A DNA stretch of 64,000 bases, taken from assembly GCF_002368415.1 (NCBI RefSeq), contig NZ_AP018290.1, positions 10,779,717 to 10,843,716 on the forward strand, given 5' to 3'. The position numbers were made by a program, and so were the translations under genes. The stretch is from Calothrix sp. NIES-4105. GTDB taxonomy: Bacteria; Cyanobacteriota; Cyanobacteriia; Cyanobacteriales; Nostocaceae. Under the pieces are notes generated by a model that did not search any database, had not been told where the DNA came from, and saw only the letters and a program-made list of their open reading frames with translations. Positions 45,167 through 53,042 of the stretch are shown in pieces. Numbering within the stretch: position 1 is the stretch's first letter; each line of letters starts with the position of its first letter.

Positions 45167-46150
45167 ATGCAGCGGATTGGATTACTTTTTGAGCATAAGA
45201 CTGATATTATGTCAATGCCCAATGTTAAAGAAGAAACTCACTATCACTGGCGAGAACCAGAAGAAGTGACGGCAGTTGCAAGTCATCTTGAAATTTTGGG
45301 CTATGAAGTTGATTTAATTGGTACAGTTGATGCCTTATTGGAAAGATGGCGCCATTCTAAATTACCTGATTTTGTATGGAATCTTTCGGTGCGTACACTT
45401 TCCCGTAATCGAACAGCTATTGCACCTGCAATTCTCGAACAGCTAAATTTACCCTACACAGGAGGTGATGCAACCGCTAAAAGTTTGACGCTAAATAAGG
45501 ATTTTCTTAAACCTGTTTTACAGTGGCTCTCAATTTTAACCCCTCAGTGGCGCCGATATGATAATGCAATTAATATCACATCTTTGCCCCCTTGGTCATC
45601 TATTCTTAAACCAGTTTGTGAAGGTTATTCGTTGGGGTTACGTCGGTTTGACTCTAGTCAAGGTTTAGATGTATTGCGTGCATACGTTAACGCAGTGAGT
45701 CAACAGTTTGGTTGTGCTGTGCTGTGTGAAGAATTTATCGCTGGTCGTGAGATAACTGTAGGTGTTGTAGGTAATGGTAAGCCAATTTTTGTTAGTGCGG
45801 TAGAAACAGTCAATCAGGGTGAGTCGCTACAGGAAGAAATTTTAGATTTAGATGCTAAACGTCAAGGAAGGTTTCAAAAAATTGGTGTTGACTTAACTAA
45901 ATCTGAGCTACATACTTTACACAACGTCGCGGTAAATTTAATGGAGTTTTTGGGAGATATTGACTATGCTACCTTTGATTTTCGTATCGCTAATGATGGT
46001 CGAGCATATCTTTTAGATATTAATGCCGATGCTACCTTACATCCAGAACGTTCCTTGGCAATGATTGCTAAGTATAGCGGTTTATCCTATGGCGATTTGA
46101 TTGAGGCTATTCTAAAAACTTCTTTGCAACGCTGGAAAATCAAAAATTAA
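45167..46150 (+). CDS. D-Ala-D-Ala ligase-like ATP-grasp enzyme
   Basis: 327 residues. N-terminal domain RIGLLFEHKTD...YEVDLIGTVDALL, central ATP-grasp with LPYTGGDATAKSLTLNKDFL, ILKPVCEGYSLGLRRFDS, EEFIAGREITVGVVGNG, and the C-terminal metal-binding DYATFDFRIANDGRAYLLDI, NADATLHPERS. The usual Ddl ending NxxPGMT is replaced by NADATLHP, so acceptor specificity may differ from D-alanine. The stop overlaps the MurJ start (TAATG), indicating translational coupling. Joins an amino or carboxyl group using ATP; the substrate could be the product of the upstream aminomutase (inference). Confidence 0.82.
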   Translation: MQRIGLLFEHKTDIMSMPNVKEETHYHWREPEEVTAVASHLEILGYEVDLIGTVDALLERWRHSKLPDFVWNLSVRTLSRNRTAIAPAILEQLNLPYTGGDATAKSLTLNKDFLKPVLQWLSILTPQWRRYDNAINITSLPPWSSILKPVCEGYSLGLRRFDSSQGLDVLRAYVNAVSQQFGCAVLCEEFIAGREITVGVVGNGKPIFVSAVETVNQGESLQEEILDLDAKRQGRFQKIGVDLTKSELHTLHNVAVNLMEFLGDIDYATFDFRIANDGRAYLLDINADATLHPERSLAMIAKYSGLSYGDLIEAILKTSLQRWKIKN

Positions 46151-47727
46151 TGAAATCCTCCCGTTCTCTAACTAGTATTGCTGCTATTGTCGCTGTTGCT
46201 ACGTTAATCAGCAAAATATTTGGTTTAGTCCGTTCGGGTGTAATTGCTGCTGCGTTTGGTGTAGAAGGCGCCGCTGATGCTTACAATTACGCTTATGTGA
46301 TTCCTGGCTTTTTGTTAGTGCTGCTAGGTGGCATCAACGGTTCTTTTCATAGTGCTATCGTCAGTGTTTTAACCAAGCGTGCAAAAACGGAAGTGGCGCC
46401 TTTAGTAGAAACAATTACTACTCTTGTGGGGGGAGTTCTATTATTTATTACCATTGCTTTAATAATATTTGCTAGCAATTGTATTGATTTAGTAGCACCT
46501 GGTTTAACTCCCCAACTTAGAGAAATTGCTATCCAACAGTTACAGGTAATGGCGCCTATTGCAGTATTTGCTGGGTTAATTGGTATTGGATTTGGCACGT
46601 TAAATGCCTCAGAACAATATTGGCTACCCTCTATTAGCCCTTTATTTTCGAGTTTGACAGTAGTTGTTGGCTTGGGAATATTAGCGCTGTACTTAGGTAG
46701 CAAAATTACATTACCTGAATATGCTTTATTAGGTGGATTAGTTTTAGCAGGAGCAACGTTAGCAGGTGCAATTTTACAGTGGTTAGTACAAATCATCGCT
46801 CAATGGCGCGCCGGAATGGGGAGTTTGCGTTTACGTTTTGACTGGCGCCTACCAGGTGTTACTGATATCATCAAATTAATGGTGCCTGCAACTTTAACTT
46901 CGGGCATATCTCATATCAATATATATACAGATTTATTTTTCGCTTCTTATATACCCCAAGCAGCAGCAGCTTTAAGTTATGCCGGACTTTTAGCACAAAC
47001 TCCGCGCGGCATTCTCACTAGTATGATTTTAGTGCCACTGTTGCCAGAATTTTCTCGACTTGCGGCGCCATCTAATTGGCAAGATTTAAAAGCTAGAATT
47101 CGCCAAAGTCTAATTCTAACAGCTTTAACAATGCTGCCTTTAAGCGCACTGATGATAACGTTAGCTATGCCCATTGTGCGCGTAGTTTACGAACGGCAAG
47201 CTTTTGATAAACAAGCATCAGAACTAGTTGCTTCTGTACTAATAGCCTATGGAATTGGTAACTTTTTTGCCGTCACTAGAGATGTTTTAGTTCGGGTTGC
47301 TTATGCTTTAGGTGATGGACAGGCGCCGTTCAAAATTAGTGCGTTGAATATTATATTAAATATTATATTAGATTATTTCTTAGTCAAAGCTTTGGGCGCG
47401 CCGGGTTTAGTATTAGCTTCCTGCGGGGTAAATATCAGCGCTATATGTATGCTAGTTTTTAGATTAAATCGCCAACTTAATGGTTTACATTGGCAATCAT
47501 GGTGTACACCAATTTTGAGTATAACTGGTAGTAGTTTTGTAGCTGGGTTAGCTTGTTGGAGTACGCTATGGTTTTTTCAGAAACTATGGGAAACCGAGGG
47601 CTTTTTATTACAATTGTTAGAATTAAGTTTATCTGGATTAATTTGTTTGGGTGTATTTGCCATTGTTATAAAGCAGTTGAAGTTGCCAGAGGTGGATTTG
47701 TTAGTCGCGCGGTTACAAAGAAGATGA
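46150..47727 (+). CDS. murJ: Lipid II flippase MurJ
   Basis: 525 residues, about fourteen membrane helices of the MATE/MOP fold. IAAIVAVATLISKIFGLVRS and GVIAAAFGVEGAADAYNYAY are characteristic of the MurJ N-terminus, and TPRGILTSMILVPLLPEFSR and VVYERQAFDKQASE are the other conserved loops. It flips lipid-linked peptidoglycan precursor across the inner membrane. Last gene of the three-gene unit starting with the aminomutase. Confidence 0.93.
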   Translation: MKSSRSLTSIAAIVAVATLISKIFGLVRSGVIAAAFGVEGAADAYNYAYVIPGFLLVLLGGINGSFHSAIVSVLTKRAKTEVAPLVETITTLVGGVLLFITIALIIFASNCIDLVAPGLTPQLREIAIQQLQVMAPIAVFAGLIGIGFGTLNASEQYWLPSISPLFSSLTVVVGLGILALYLGSKITLPEYALLGGLVLAGATLAGAILQWLVQIIAQWRAGMGSLRLRFDWRLPGVTDIIKLMVPATLTSGISHINIYTDLFFASYIPQAAAALSYAGLLAQTPRGILTSMILVPLLPEFSRLAAPSNWQDLKARIRQSLILTALTMLPLSALMITLAMPIVRVVYERQAFDKQASELVASVLIAYGIGNFFAVTRDVLVRVAYALGDGQAPFKISALNIILNIILDYFLVKALGAPGLVLASCGVNISAICMLVFRLNRQLNGLHWQSWCTPILSITGSSFVAGLACWSTLWFFQKLWETEGFLLQLLELSLSGLICLGVFAIVIKQLKLPEVDLLVARLQRR

Positions 47728-47743
47728 TCATTCCCGATACAAT

Positions 47744-47776
47744 AGATTCACGACTTCTTAAAGAAGTCGGTAATCT
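47744..47776. repeat. REP palindrome, copy 2 (left of RAYT)
   Basis: AGATTCACGACTTCTTAAAG, continuing to ...AAGTCGGTAATCT, is a 33-bp palindrome with a mismatched pair, 17 bp after the murJ stop. It is one of two copies bracketing the RAYT gene. A CTTTGTGCCCTTTGTGTCC-type repeat at 47866-47895 lies between it and the RAYT start. Confidence 0.8.
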
Positions 47777-47938
47777 GAAATGAAATATTTGACTCTTAAA
47801 AGGGAATACTAAAGGTAAAGCTCATACTCCCTTCCCGGCATAAGATTACCTATCTTCCTTCTTCCTTTGTGCCCTTTGTGTCCTTTGTGGTTAATTCCAA
47901 ATCAGTATTCTTTGAGTGGGAAGGGAGTAGGAGTGCCT

Positions 47939-48508
47939 ATGCCACAAAGACGAATTCCTTTGCAAACTGAGAACTTTTATCATATATACAATCGGGGGAA
48001 CAACCGCCAAAAGATTTTCTTTGAGCGTGAGAACTATGTTTATTTTCTCCGGTTAATGAAGGAACATCTGATCACCAATGCGGTAGATATCGTTGCTTAC
48101 TGTTTAATGCCCAATCACTATCATTTCTTAGTTTACTTAAGAGATGAAACCTTGTCTGATGCAATGAAATCTCTCTCACTCTCTTACACAAAGGCGATTA
48201 ATAAACGATTTAACCGTTCTGGAGTATTATTTCAAGGGCGGTTTAAAAGTATTCATGTTGCACAAACTGATTATCTAATCAACCTCTCACGCTATATTCA
48301 TCTAAATCCTGTAAAAGCAGGACTAGTGCAGCAACCTGGAGAATGGGAATTTTCTAGTTATTTAGAATATGCAGGTTTACGAGGAGGAACACTACCTAAA
48401 ATAGAATATATCAAGATGCAGATTGAAGAATCAGCTTATCAGCTATTTTTAGATGATTATAACGTACTTGATAGCACTGGCATCCAAAAATTGCTACTTG
48501 ACGACTAA
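47939..48508 (+). CDS. REP-associated tyrosine transposase (RAYT)
   Basis: 189 residues from the ATG at 47939; the longer frame starts inside a repeat. Y1/HUH fold: NFYHIYNRGNNRQKIFFERE, the HUH pair in YCLMPNHYHFLVYL, and the catalytic tyrosine in LINLSRYIHLNPVKAGLV. GVLFQGRFKSIHV is a family signature. RAYTs cut single-stranded REP palindromes and spread them. Flanked by REP copies at 47744 and 48520 in the usual arrangement. Confidence 0.93.
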   Translation: MPQRRIPLQTENFYHIYNRGNNRQKIFFERENYVYFLRLMKEHLITNAVDIVAYCLMPNHYHFLVYLRDETLSDAMKSLSLSYTKAINKRFNRSGVLFQGRFKSIHVAQTDYLINLSRYIHLNPVKAGLVQQPGEWEFSSYLEYAGLRGGTLPKIEYIKMQIEESAYQLFLDDYNVLDSTGIQKLLLDD

Positions 48509-48517
48509 TTTATTTAT

Positions 48518-49564
48518 TTAGATTCCCGACTTCTTTAAGAAGTCGGGAATCTGAAAAAAGCTAGCTAAATCATCTCTCAAAGCTGTAGGAATAGGAATAC
48601 CTTCGCTCAAACGCTTCAAGCGCGTTTTATGTTCTAATTCTCCTGGATAGTAAATTTCATGTTCAGGGTCTAAACGTGGTGTTTCTTTCAATTCGGCAAT
48701 TGCCTTTCTAACGTTTTCCTCAAATTCGCTTTTATCTGTCCAAACTGCGACATCAAATACTATAAATAAATGTCCCGTTCCATTTGCAGCATCATGAATA
48801 CTCTTATTTTTGAACATTGCTGCTGCCGTTCCCAACATTGGACCGCATAATAAATCCATTACAAATGCCATTCCTGACCCTTTATAAGATGCAGGGAGAT
48901 TAACTGATATTTGTTTGGGGTCTGCATCTACCTCCCCCGCAGCATTTAATCCCCAGCCTAATGGTATCGGTAAACCTTGGTAAGCAAAGTGTTTAATTTT
49001 GCCACCACTCACTGCCCCTGTTGCCATATCCAAAATTATTGGTTGGTCTGTACCTGTGGGAATTCCCCAAGACATGGGATTATTACCTACGCGCGCTACT
49101 CGTCCACCGTATGGCGCCAAGTCAACAGCATTAGTATCACTAGTAGCAAAAGCAACCATACCTTGCATTGCTGCCATCTGAGTATAGTAACCTGCCATCC
49201 CCATGTGATTACTATTTGTAACACCAACGGCGCCAATTCCCAGATTACGCGCTGTTTCAATTGCTGATTGCATTGCCGTCTGGGCAACAAATTGCCCAGG
49301 CCCAAGATCACCGTCGATACGAATAATACATTTACCCTCTGTTGTGAGTACTTTAGGTTGAGGAGTTGGGTTAATGCGTCCACTGCGAAGACTTTTGATA
49401 TAGCCTATAATTTGCTGTAACCCGTGAGAATCTACTCCCCAGAGGTTTGCTTCAACAAGATGATTAATTAGCGCATTCTTGACTTCAGGTAATAAATTGT
49501 AAGGCGCCAGTACAGAGTCGAGAAATTCATGTAAGGTTTGGTGTGAGACTATAATGCTGGACAT
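48518..49564 (-). CDS. Malate/L-lactate dehydrogenase family (type-2)
   Basis: 348 residues from ATG 49564 (MSSIIVSHQTL); an upstream TTG-type start is less likely. NAD(P)-binding Ldh2/YlbC fold with HGLQQIIGYIKSLRSGRINP, NSNHMGMAGYYTQMAAMQGM (catalytic histidine), NPMSWGIPTGTDQPIILDMA and KGSGMAFVMDLLCGPMLGTA. It reduces 2-oxoacids such as malate/oxaloacetate or pyruvate. The final ~10 residues (IPDFLKKSGI) are encoded by the REP palindrome at 48520-48552, so a REP insertion replaced the natural C-terminus. The gene overlaps the 3' end of vanW by 38 bp. Confidence 0.9.
   Translation of the reverse strand: MSSIIVSHQTLHEFLDSVLAPYNLLPEVKNALINHLVEANLWGVDSHGLQQIIGYIKSLRSGRINPTPQPKVLTTEGKCIIRIDGDLGPGQFVAQTAMQSAIETARNLGIGAVGVTNSNHMGMAGYYTQMAAMQGMVAFATSDTNAVDLAPYGGRVARVGNNPMSWGIPTGTDQPIILDMATGAVSGGKIKHFAYQGLPIPLGWGLNAAGEVDADPKQISVNLPASYKGSGMAFVMDLLCGPMLGTAAAMFKNKSIHDAANGTGHLFIVFDVAVWTDKSEFEENVRKAIAELKETPRLDPEHEIYYPGELEHKTRLKRLSEGIPIPTALRDDLASFFQIPDFLKKSGI
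48520..48552. repeat. REP palindrome, copy 3 (right of RAYT), inside a gene end
   Basis: AGATTCCCGACTTCTT plus T plus its exact reverse complement gives a perfect 33-bp palindrome. It begins 12 bp after the RAYT stop. On the minus strand it codes for the C-terminal tail and contributes the last bases of the Mdh-type stop codon. Confidence 0.9.
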
Positions 49565-50339
49565 AGGGTTCGTAGATATCAACGTGGCTATAGTCAGTTT
49601 CCCAGTTTGCAGTATCATTCGCGCGTAAATTACGAATTGTTTGTACTTTCCAACCTGGCATCCCCGAAGCTACAGATGGCGCCAACTTTTCTAAAATCTG
49701 GGATTCCACTTTAACTTGAAAGGGACGTGGTTCGATACCCCAAACACTCGCTTTGACAAAAGAATCTTTAGCTGACACTTCCAAGCGTATAATTATTGGT
49801 ACTTGAGTTTGATTTCTAACGATTAAATCTTTATAACCGTCAGCTACCGCAGCATCTTGCCCTAAAGTGAAAAAGCGATTCTCGGCATGAATATCGCGAC
49901 TGTGGTTGTGACGTTCCAATATTTCCAAACCAGCCATTAGCAAAGCTTGAAATACAGTAGTAGAGATTTGACATAATCCACCACCGCTTTCTGAGTGTAA
50001 TTGTCCGCGAACTAAAGTAGGACCTTCACGAAAACCGTTCTTTACAGTTGGGTGTCCAATAGTATTCGCAAAACCAAATATTTGCCGAGGATTCAAGCTC
50101 AAACAATCAATTTTGCTGGCAGCTAGCCGCATATTATACAGCCGATTTTCATTGATATTAGCAAAACCGTCGCGTTTCTTAATTATAGTTGTAACCTGAC
50201 TCCATTCGTGACGGTAATTACTGGCGCCTATAGTGTCTTGAATATTTGCATACTGAAATACATACCCCCGTGATAGCACACTAAAGTACTTAAAACTTCT
50301 ACGAATGAAAGTTTTCAAGTTTTTGCCTATTTTTTTCAT
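49527..50339 (-). CDS. VanW family protein
   Basis: 270 residues from ATG 50339; the longer frame is AT-rich non-coding. IDCLSLNPRQIFGFANTIGH, NGFREGPTLVRGQLHSESGG, GLCQISTTVFQALLMAGLEI, then ERHNHSRDI are the diagnostic VanW block. VanW proteins occur in vancomycin-resistance clusters and in many envelope loci; biochemical function is unsettled. Overlaps the following dehydrogenase. It starts 51 bp from the divergent cyclo-ligase. Confidence 0.9.
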   Translation of the reverse strand: MKKIGKNLKTFIRRSFKYFSVLSRGYVFQYANIQDTIGASNYRHEWSQVTTIIKKRDGFANINENRLYNMRLAASKIDCLSLNPRQIFGFANTIGHPTVKNGFREGPTLVRGQLHSESGGGLCQISTTVFQALLMAGLEILERHNHSRDIHAENRFFTLGQDAAVADGYKDLIVRNQTQVPIIIRLEVSAKDSFVKASVWGIEPRPFQVKVESQILEKLAPSVASGMPGWKVQTIRNLRANDTANWETDYSHVDIYEPYVQHYSLTPNLT

Positions 50340-50390
50340 AAACTCTATTGTAATTATTAATACCTTCGCACAAAATACTATAAAGTTAAA

Positions 50391-50963
50391 ATGTTGCACA
50401 ATCATAACTTGGATAAAGTACAACTTCGCCGAGAGCTACTCCAAGCACGCACCGCACTTCCCTTAACCGAGTGGCAAGAAAAAAGCAATAGCATTTGCAC
50501 GCTTCTTGTAAACTCAGATATATTGGCGCCTGCCAAAACAATCCTTGCCTATTTTAGCTTCCGTACCGAGCCTGATTTGAGTCCTTTGTATTTCGACTGT
50601 AATTATCATTGGGGTTTTCCTCGCTGTAAAGGCAAAACTATGTCTTGGCATATTTGGAAACCTGGAGACTTGCTCAAAACAGGCGCCTATGGTATTAGCG
50701 AACCTGACAGCAATGCTCGTACAATTGAACCAAACGAAGTTGATTTAATATTAGTACCGTGTGTTGCTTGCGACTATAGAGGATATCGTTTAGGGTACGG
50801 CGGCGGTTATTATGACCGAATGCTGAGTCAACCTCAGTGGGAATCTATACCAACTATTGGAATAGTATTTGAATTTGCTTATTTGCCACAAATACCTATT
50901 GAAACCTGGGATAAACCATTACAAAATATCTGTACTGAAAACAAACTAGTAAGGGCGGGTTAA
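50391..50963 (+). CDS. 5-formyltetrahydrofolate cyclo-ligase
   Basis: 190 residues. KVQLRRELLQARTAL at the N-terminus, ILAYFSFRTEPDLSPL, then EVDLILVPCVACDYRGYRLG and YGGGYYDRML form the ATP/folate site of the MTHFS family. It converts 5-formyl-THF to 5,10-methenyl-THF with ATP. The last six codons (...LVRAG-stop) come from the first unit of a 65-bp tandem repeat. Confidence 0.93.
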   Translation: MLHNHNLDKVQLRRELLQARTALPLTEWQEKSNSICTLLVNSDILAPAKTILAYFSFRTEPDLSPLYFDCNYHWGFPRCKGKTMSWHIWKPGDLLKTGAYGISEPDSNARTIEPNEVDLILVPCVACDYRGYRLGYGGGYYDRMLSQPQWESIPTIGIVFEFAYLPQIPIETWDKPLQNICTENKLVRAG

Positions 50964-51142
50964 CAAATATCCTACAAGCTTTGTGCATATCTTCTAAACC
51001 CGCCCCCACGATAGTAAGGGCGGGTTAACAGATATCCTACAAGCTTTGTGCATATCTCCTAAACCCGCCCCCACGATAGTAAGGGCGGGTTAACAAATAT
51101 CCTACAAGCTTTGTGCATATCTTCTAAACCCGCCCCCACGAT
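50948..51142 (+). repeat. Three 65-bp tandem repeats with hairpin arms
   Basis: Unit boundaries at 50948, 51013 and 51078. Each unit contains GGGCGGGTTAAC and, 36 nt on, AACCCGCCC, so each can form a hairpin. Units differ by two single-base changes in the middle copy (AACAGATATC, ATATCTCC). The first copy overlaps the end of the cyclo-ligase gene. The hairpins might terminate that gene. No spacers, so not CRISPR. Confidence 0.92.
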
Positions 51143-51157
51143 AATCTAAAACCTAAA

Positions 51158-51991
51158 ATGCTATTACGAAACTCAAGAGTAAAAACTGTATTGATGTATG
51201 GAGTGCTAAGTGCCTGCGCGCTCATAACACTCTTCCCATTGCTATGGCTAATTGGAACCGCTTTTAAATCGCAAACAGAGAATATATTCCAGTCACCACC
51301 GCAGTTACTACCCGCTCAACCCACTTTTGATAACTTTATCACTGTTTGGCAAACTAACCCATTTGGACAGTACTTGTTCAATAGTACTATAGTGGCACTG
51401 CTGACTGTTGGGTTGAATTTAATATTTTGTGCTTTAGCGGCTTATCCATTAGCAAGATTATCGTTTCCGGGACGTGATTGGATATTTACTGCCATAGTCA
51501 CCACAATCATGATTCCTTTCCAAATTGTCATGATTCCCTTATATATTTTGACAGTGCAGATTGGCCTGCGAAATACTTATTTGGGAATGATTTTTCCTAG
51601 TCTAGCTTCCGCGTTCGGTATATTTTTACTAAGACAAGCTTTTTTAGGTGTTCCTAAAGAACTCGAAGAAGCCGCGCGAATGGATGGATGTTCAGAATTA
51701 GGCTTGTGGTGGAATATTATGCTGCCAGCAATCCGTCCGGCACTTGTTACCCTGGCAATTTTTGTATTTATTGGAGCTTGGAGTGATTTTCTGTGGCCTC
51801 TGATTGTTATTCAAGACGAGAGTTTATATACATTACCGCTTGGAGTAGCAAAATTAGCAGGAACGTTTTCACTCGACTGGCGCCTAGTAGCTGCAGGTTC
51901 CGTAATTTCGATTGCCCCCGTGATGATATTATTTTTATTCTTACAACGATATATTGTGCCTACAGATGCTGGCAGCGGAGTTAAAGGGTGA
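51158..51991 (+). CDS. Carbohydrate ABC transporter permease (MalG/UgpE type), orphan
   Basis: 277 residues with six helices. The EAA loop is EEAARMDGCSELGLWWNIML, the ATPase contact. N-terminal GVLSACALITLFPLLWLIGT and GRDWIFTAIVTTIMIPFQIV are typical MalG-like. The partner permease, ATPase and solute-binding protein are not adjacent, so it is an orphan subunit that must pair with others elsewhere. Confidence 0.9.
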   Translation: MLLRNSRVKTVLMYGVLSACALITLFPLLWLIGTAFKSQTENIFQSPPQLLPAQPTFDNFITVWQTNPFGQYLFNSTIVALLTVGLNLIFCALAAYPLARLSFPGRDWIFTAIVTTIMIPFQIVMIPLYILTVQIGLRNTYLGMIFPSLASAFGIFLLRQAFLGVPKELEEAARMDGCSELGLWWNIMLPAIRPALVTLAIFVFIGAWSDFLWPLIVIQDESLYTLPLGVAKLAGTFSLDWRLVAAGSVISIAPVMILFLFLQRYIVPTDAGSGVKG

Positions 51992-52098
51992 TGCTTTAAC
52001 TGAATTTTGGATTTGTCTGCGACAATGAATGGATTGGGGATTTTGGATTGAAACCTCGTAAAGAAGTTATTTAATCTAAAATCTAAAATCTAAAATCT

Positions 52099-52818
52099 CT
52101 AATATGCCCCTCTGGCTTTTATTACTACTAAAATGGTTTTGACAATTAGCTTCAAATCGTATATTGGCGACCATTTGTTCTGGTAATCAATATCCATTTG
52201 AACTATTTGCTCAAAATCTTTAATGCTAGAACGACCGTTTGCCTGCCATTCTCCGGTCATCCCTGGCTTGACTTGCAAGCGTGCCCAATGATGTAATTGA
52301 TAGTTTTCGACTTCATCTACAGTTGGTGGACGAGTACCCACCAAACTCATCTCTCCCTTTAAAACGTTCCAAAATTGTGGAAGTTCATCTAAACTTGAAC
52401 GGCGTAATAACCGACCAATTGGAGTAATACGAGGGTCATTGGCACATTTAAATATATGCCCTTGAGCTTCGTTTTTGACTAAATGCTTAAGTTTATCAGC
52501 ATTTACAACCATTGATCGAAACTTCCAAATTTTAAAAGTCTGTCCGTATAATCCACAGCGAGTTTGGCTGTAAAATATTGGTCCTCGGTCGTATGACAGG
52601 TTTGCTATTGCGACAGGTATTGCCACGAAAGCCGTTATTACAAGACCAACAATGGCGCCGATAATGTCAATTAGTCTTTTGAAAGTACTTGTAACAGAGG
52701 GGTGTATTGGCTGTTGCAAATACTCGTTCAAATGCTGATTACTCAGTACTAACTCACGAGTAGCACGACTCGGTGTATCAGGAATATATGCAGACACAGT
52801 TTTCAATTCGGTTCTCAC
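52099..52818 (-). CDS. Polyprenyl-phosphate sugar-phosphate transferase (priming glycosyltransferase)
   Basis: 239 residues. One helix (IIGAIVGLVITAFVAIPVAI) precedes the bacterial sugar-transferase domain: YDRGPIFYSQTRCGLYGQTF, KIWKFRSMVVNADK, DPRITPIGRLLRRSSLDELP, QFWNVLKGEMSLVGTRPPT and KPGMTGEWQANGRS. It starts glycan assembly by attaching a sugar-phosphate to undecaprenyl-phosphate. It is the short WcaJ/RfbP-like form without the N-terminal CoA-binding-like domain. It could prime the glycan of the 20-39 kb locus (inference). Confidence 0.92.
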   Translation of the reverse strand: MRTELKTVSAYIPDTPSRATRELVLSNQHLNEYLQQPIHPSVTSTFKRLIDIIGAIVGLVITAFVAIPVAIANLSYDRGPIFYSQTRCGLYGQTFKIWKFRSMVVNADKLKHLVKNEAQGHIFKCANDPRITPIGRLLRRSSLDELPQFWNVLKGEMSLVGTRPPTVDEVENYQLHHWARLQVKPGMTGEWQANGRSSIKDFEQIVQMDIDYQNKWSPIYDLKLIVKTILVVIKARGAY

Positions 52819-53042
52819 GTAGGTTTATATCTGACTTAATCATAGTCAACTAGATTTACTACTGAACACCTAAAAGTGAAAATTTTATCCAATCTTTCAA
52901 TAAAGCGATAGAAAAGTAAACTTTAAGTATTGTTTTTTGTAAAGTTATTATAAAGAAAAATAAATATATGTGTAAAATACCTATAAATAGTATAAGGACA
53001 AGAGGGAGCGAGCGGCGCCCCTTGCCCTTTTCCATTGTGCCC

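Noticed and set aside
50948-51142. CRISPR-like array of three units
   Set aside because: Units are contiguous without unique spacers and contain internal hairpins, so this is a tandem repeat, not a CRISPR.
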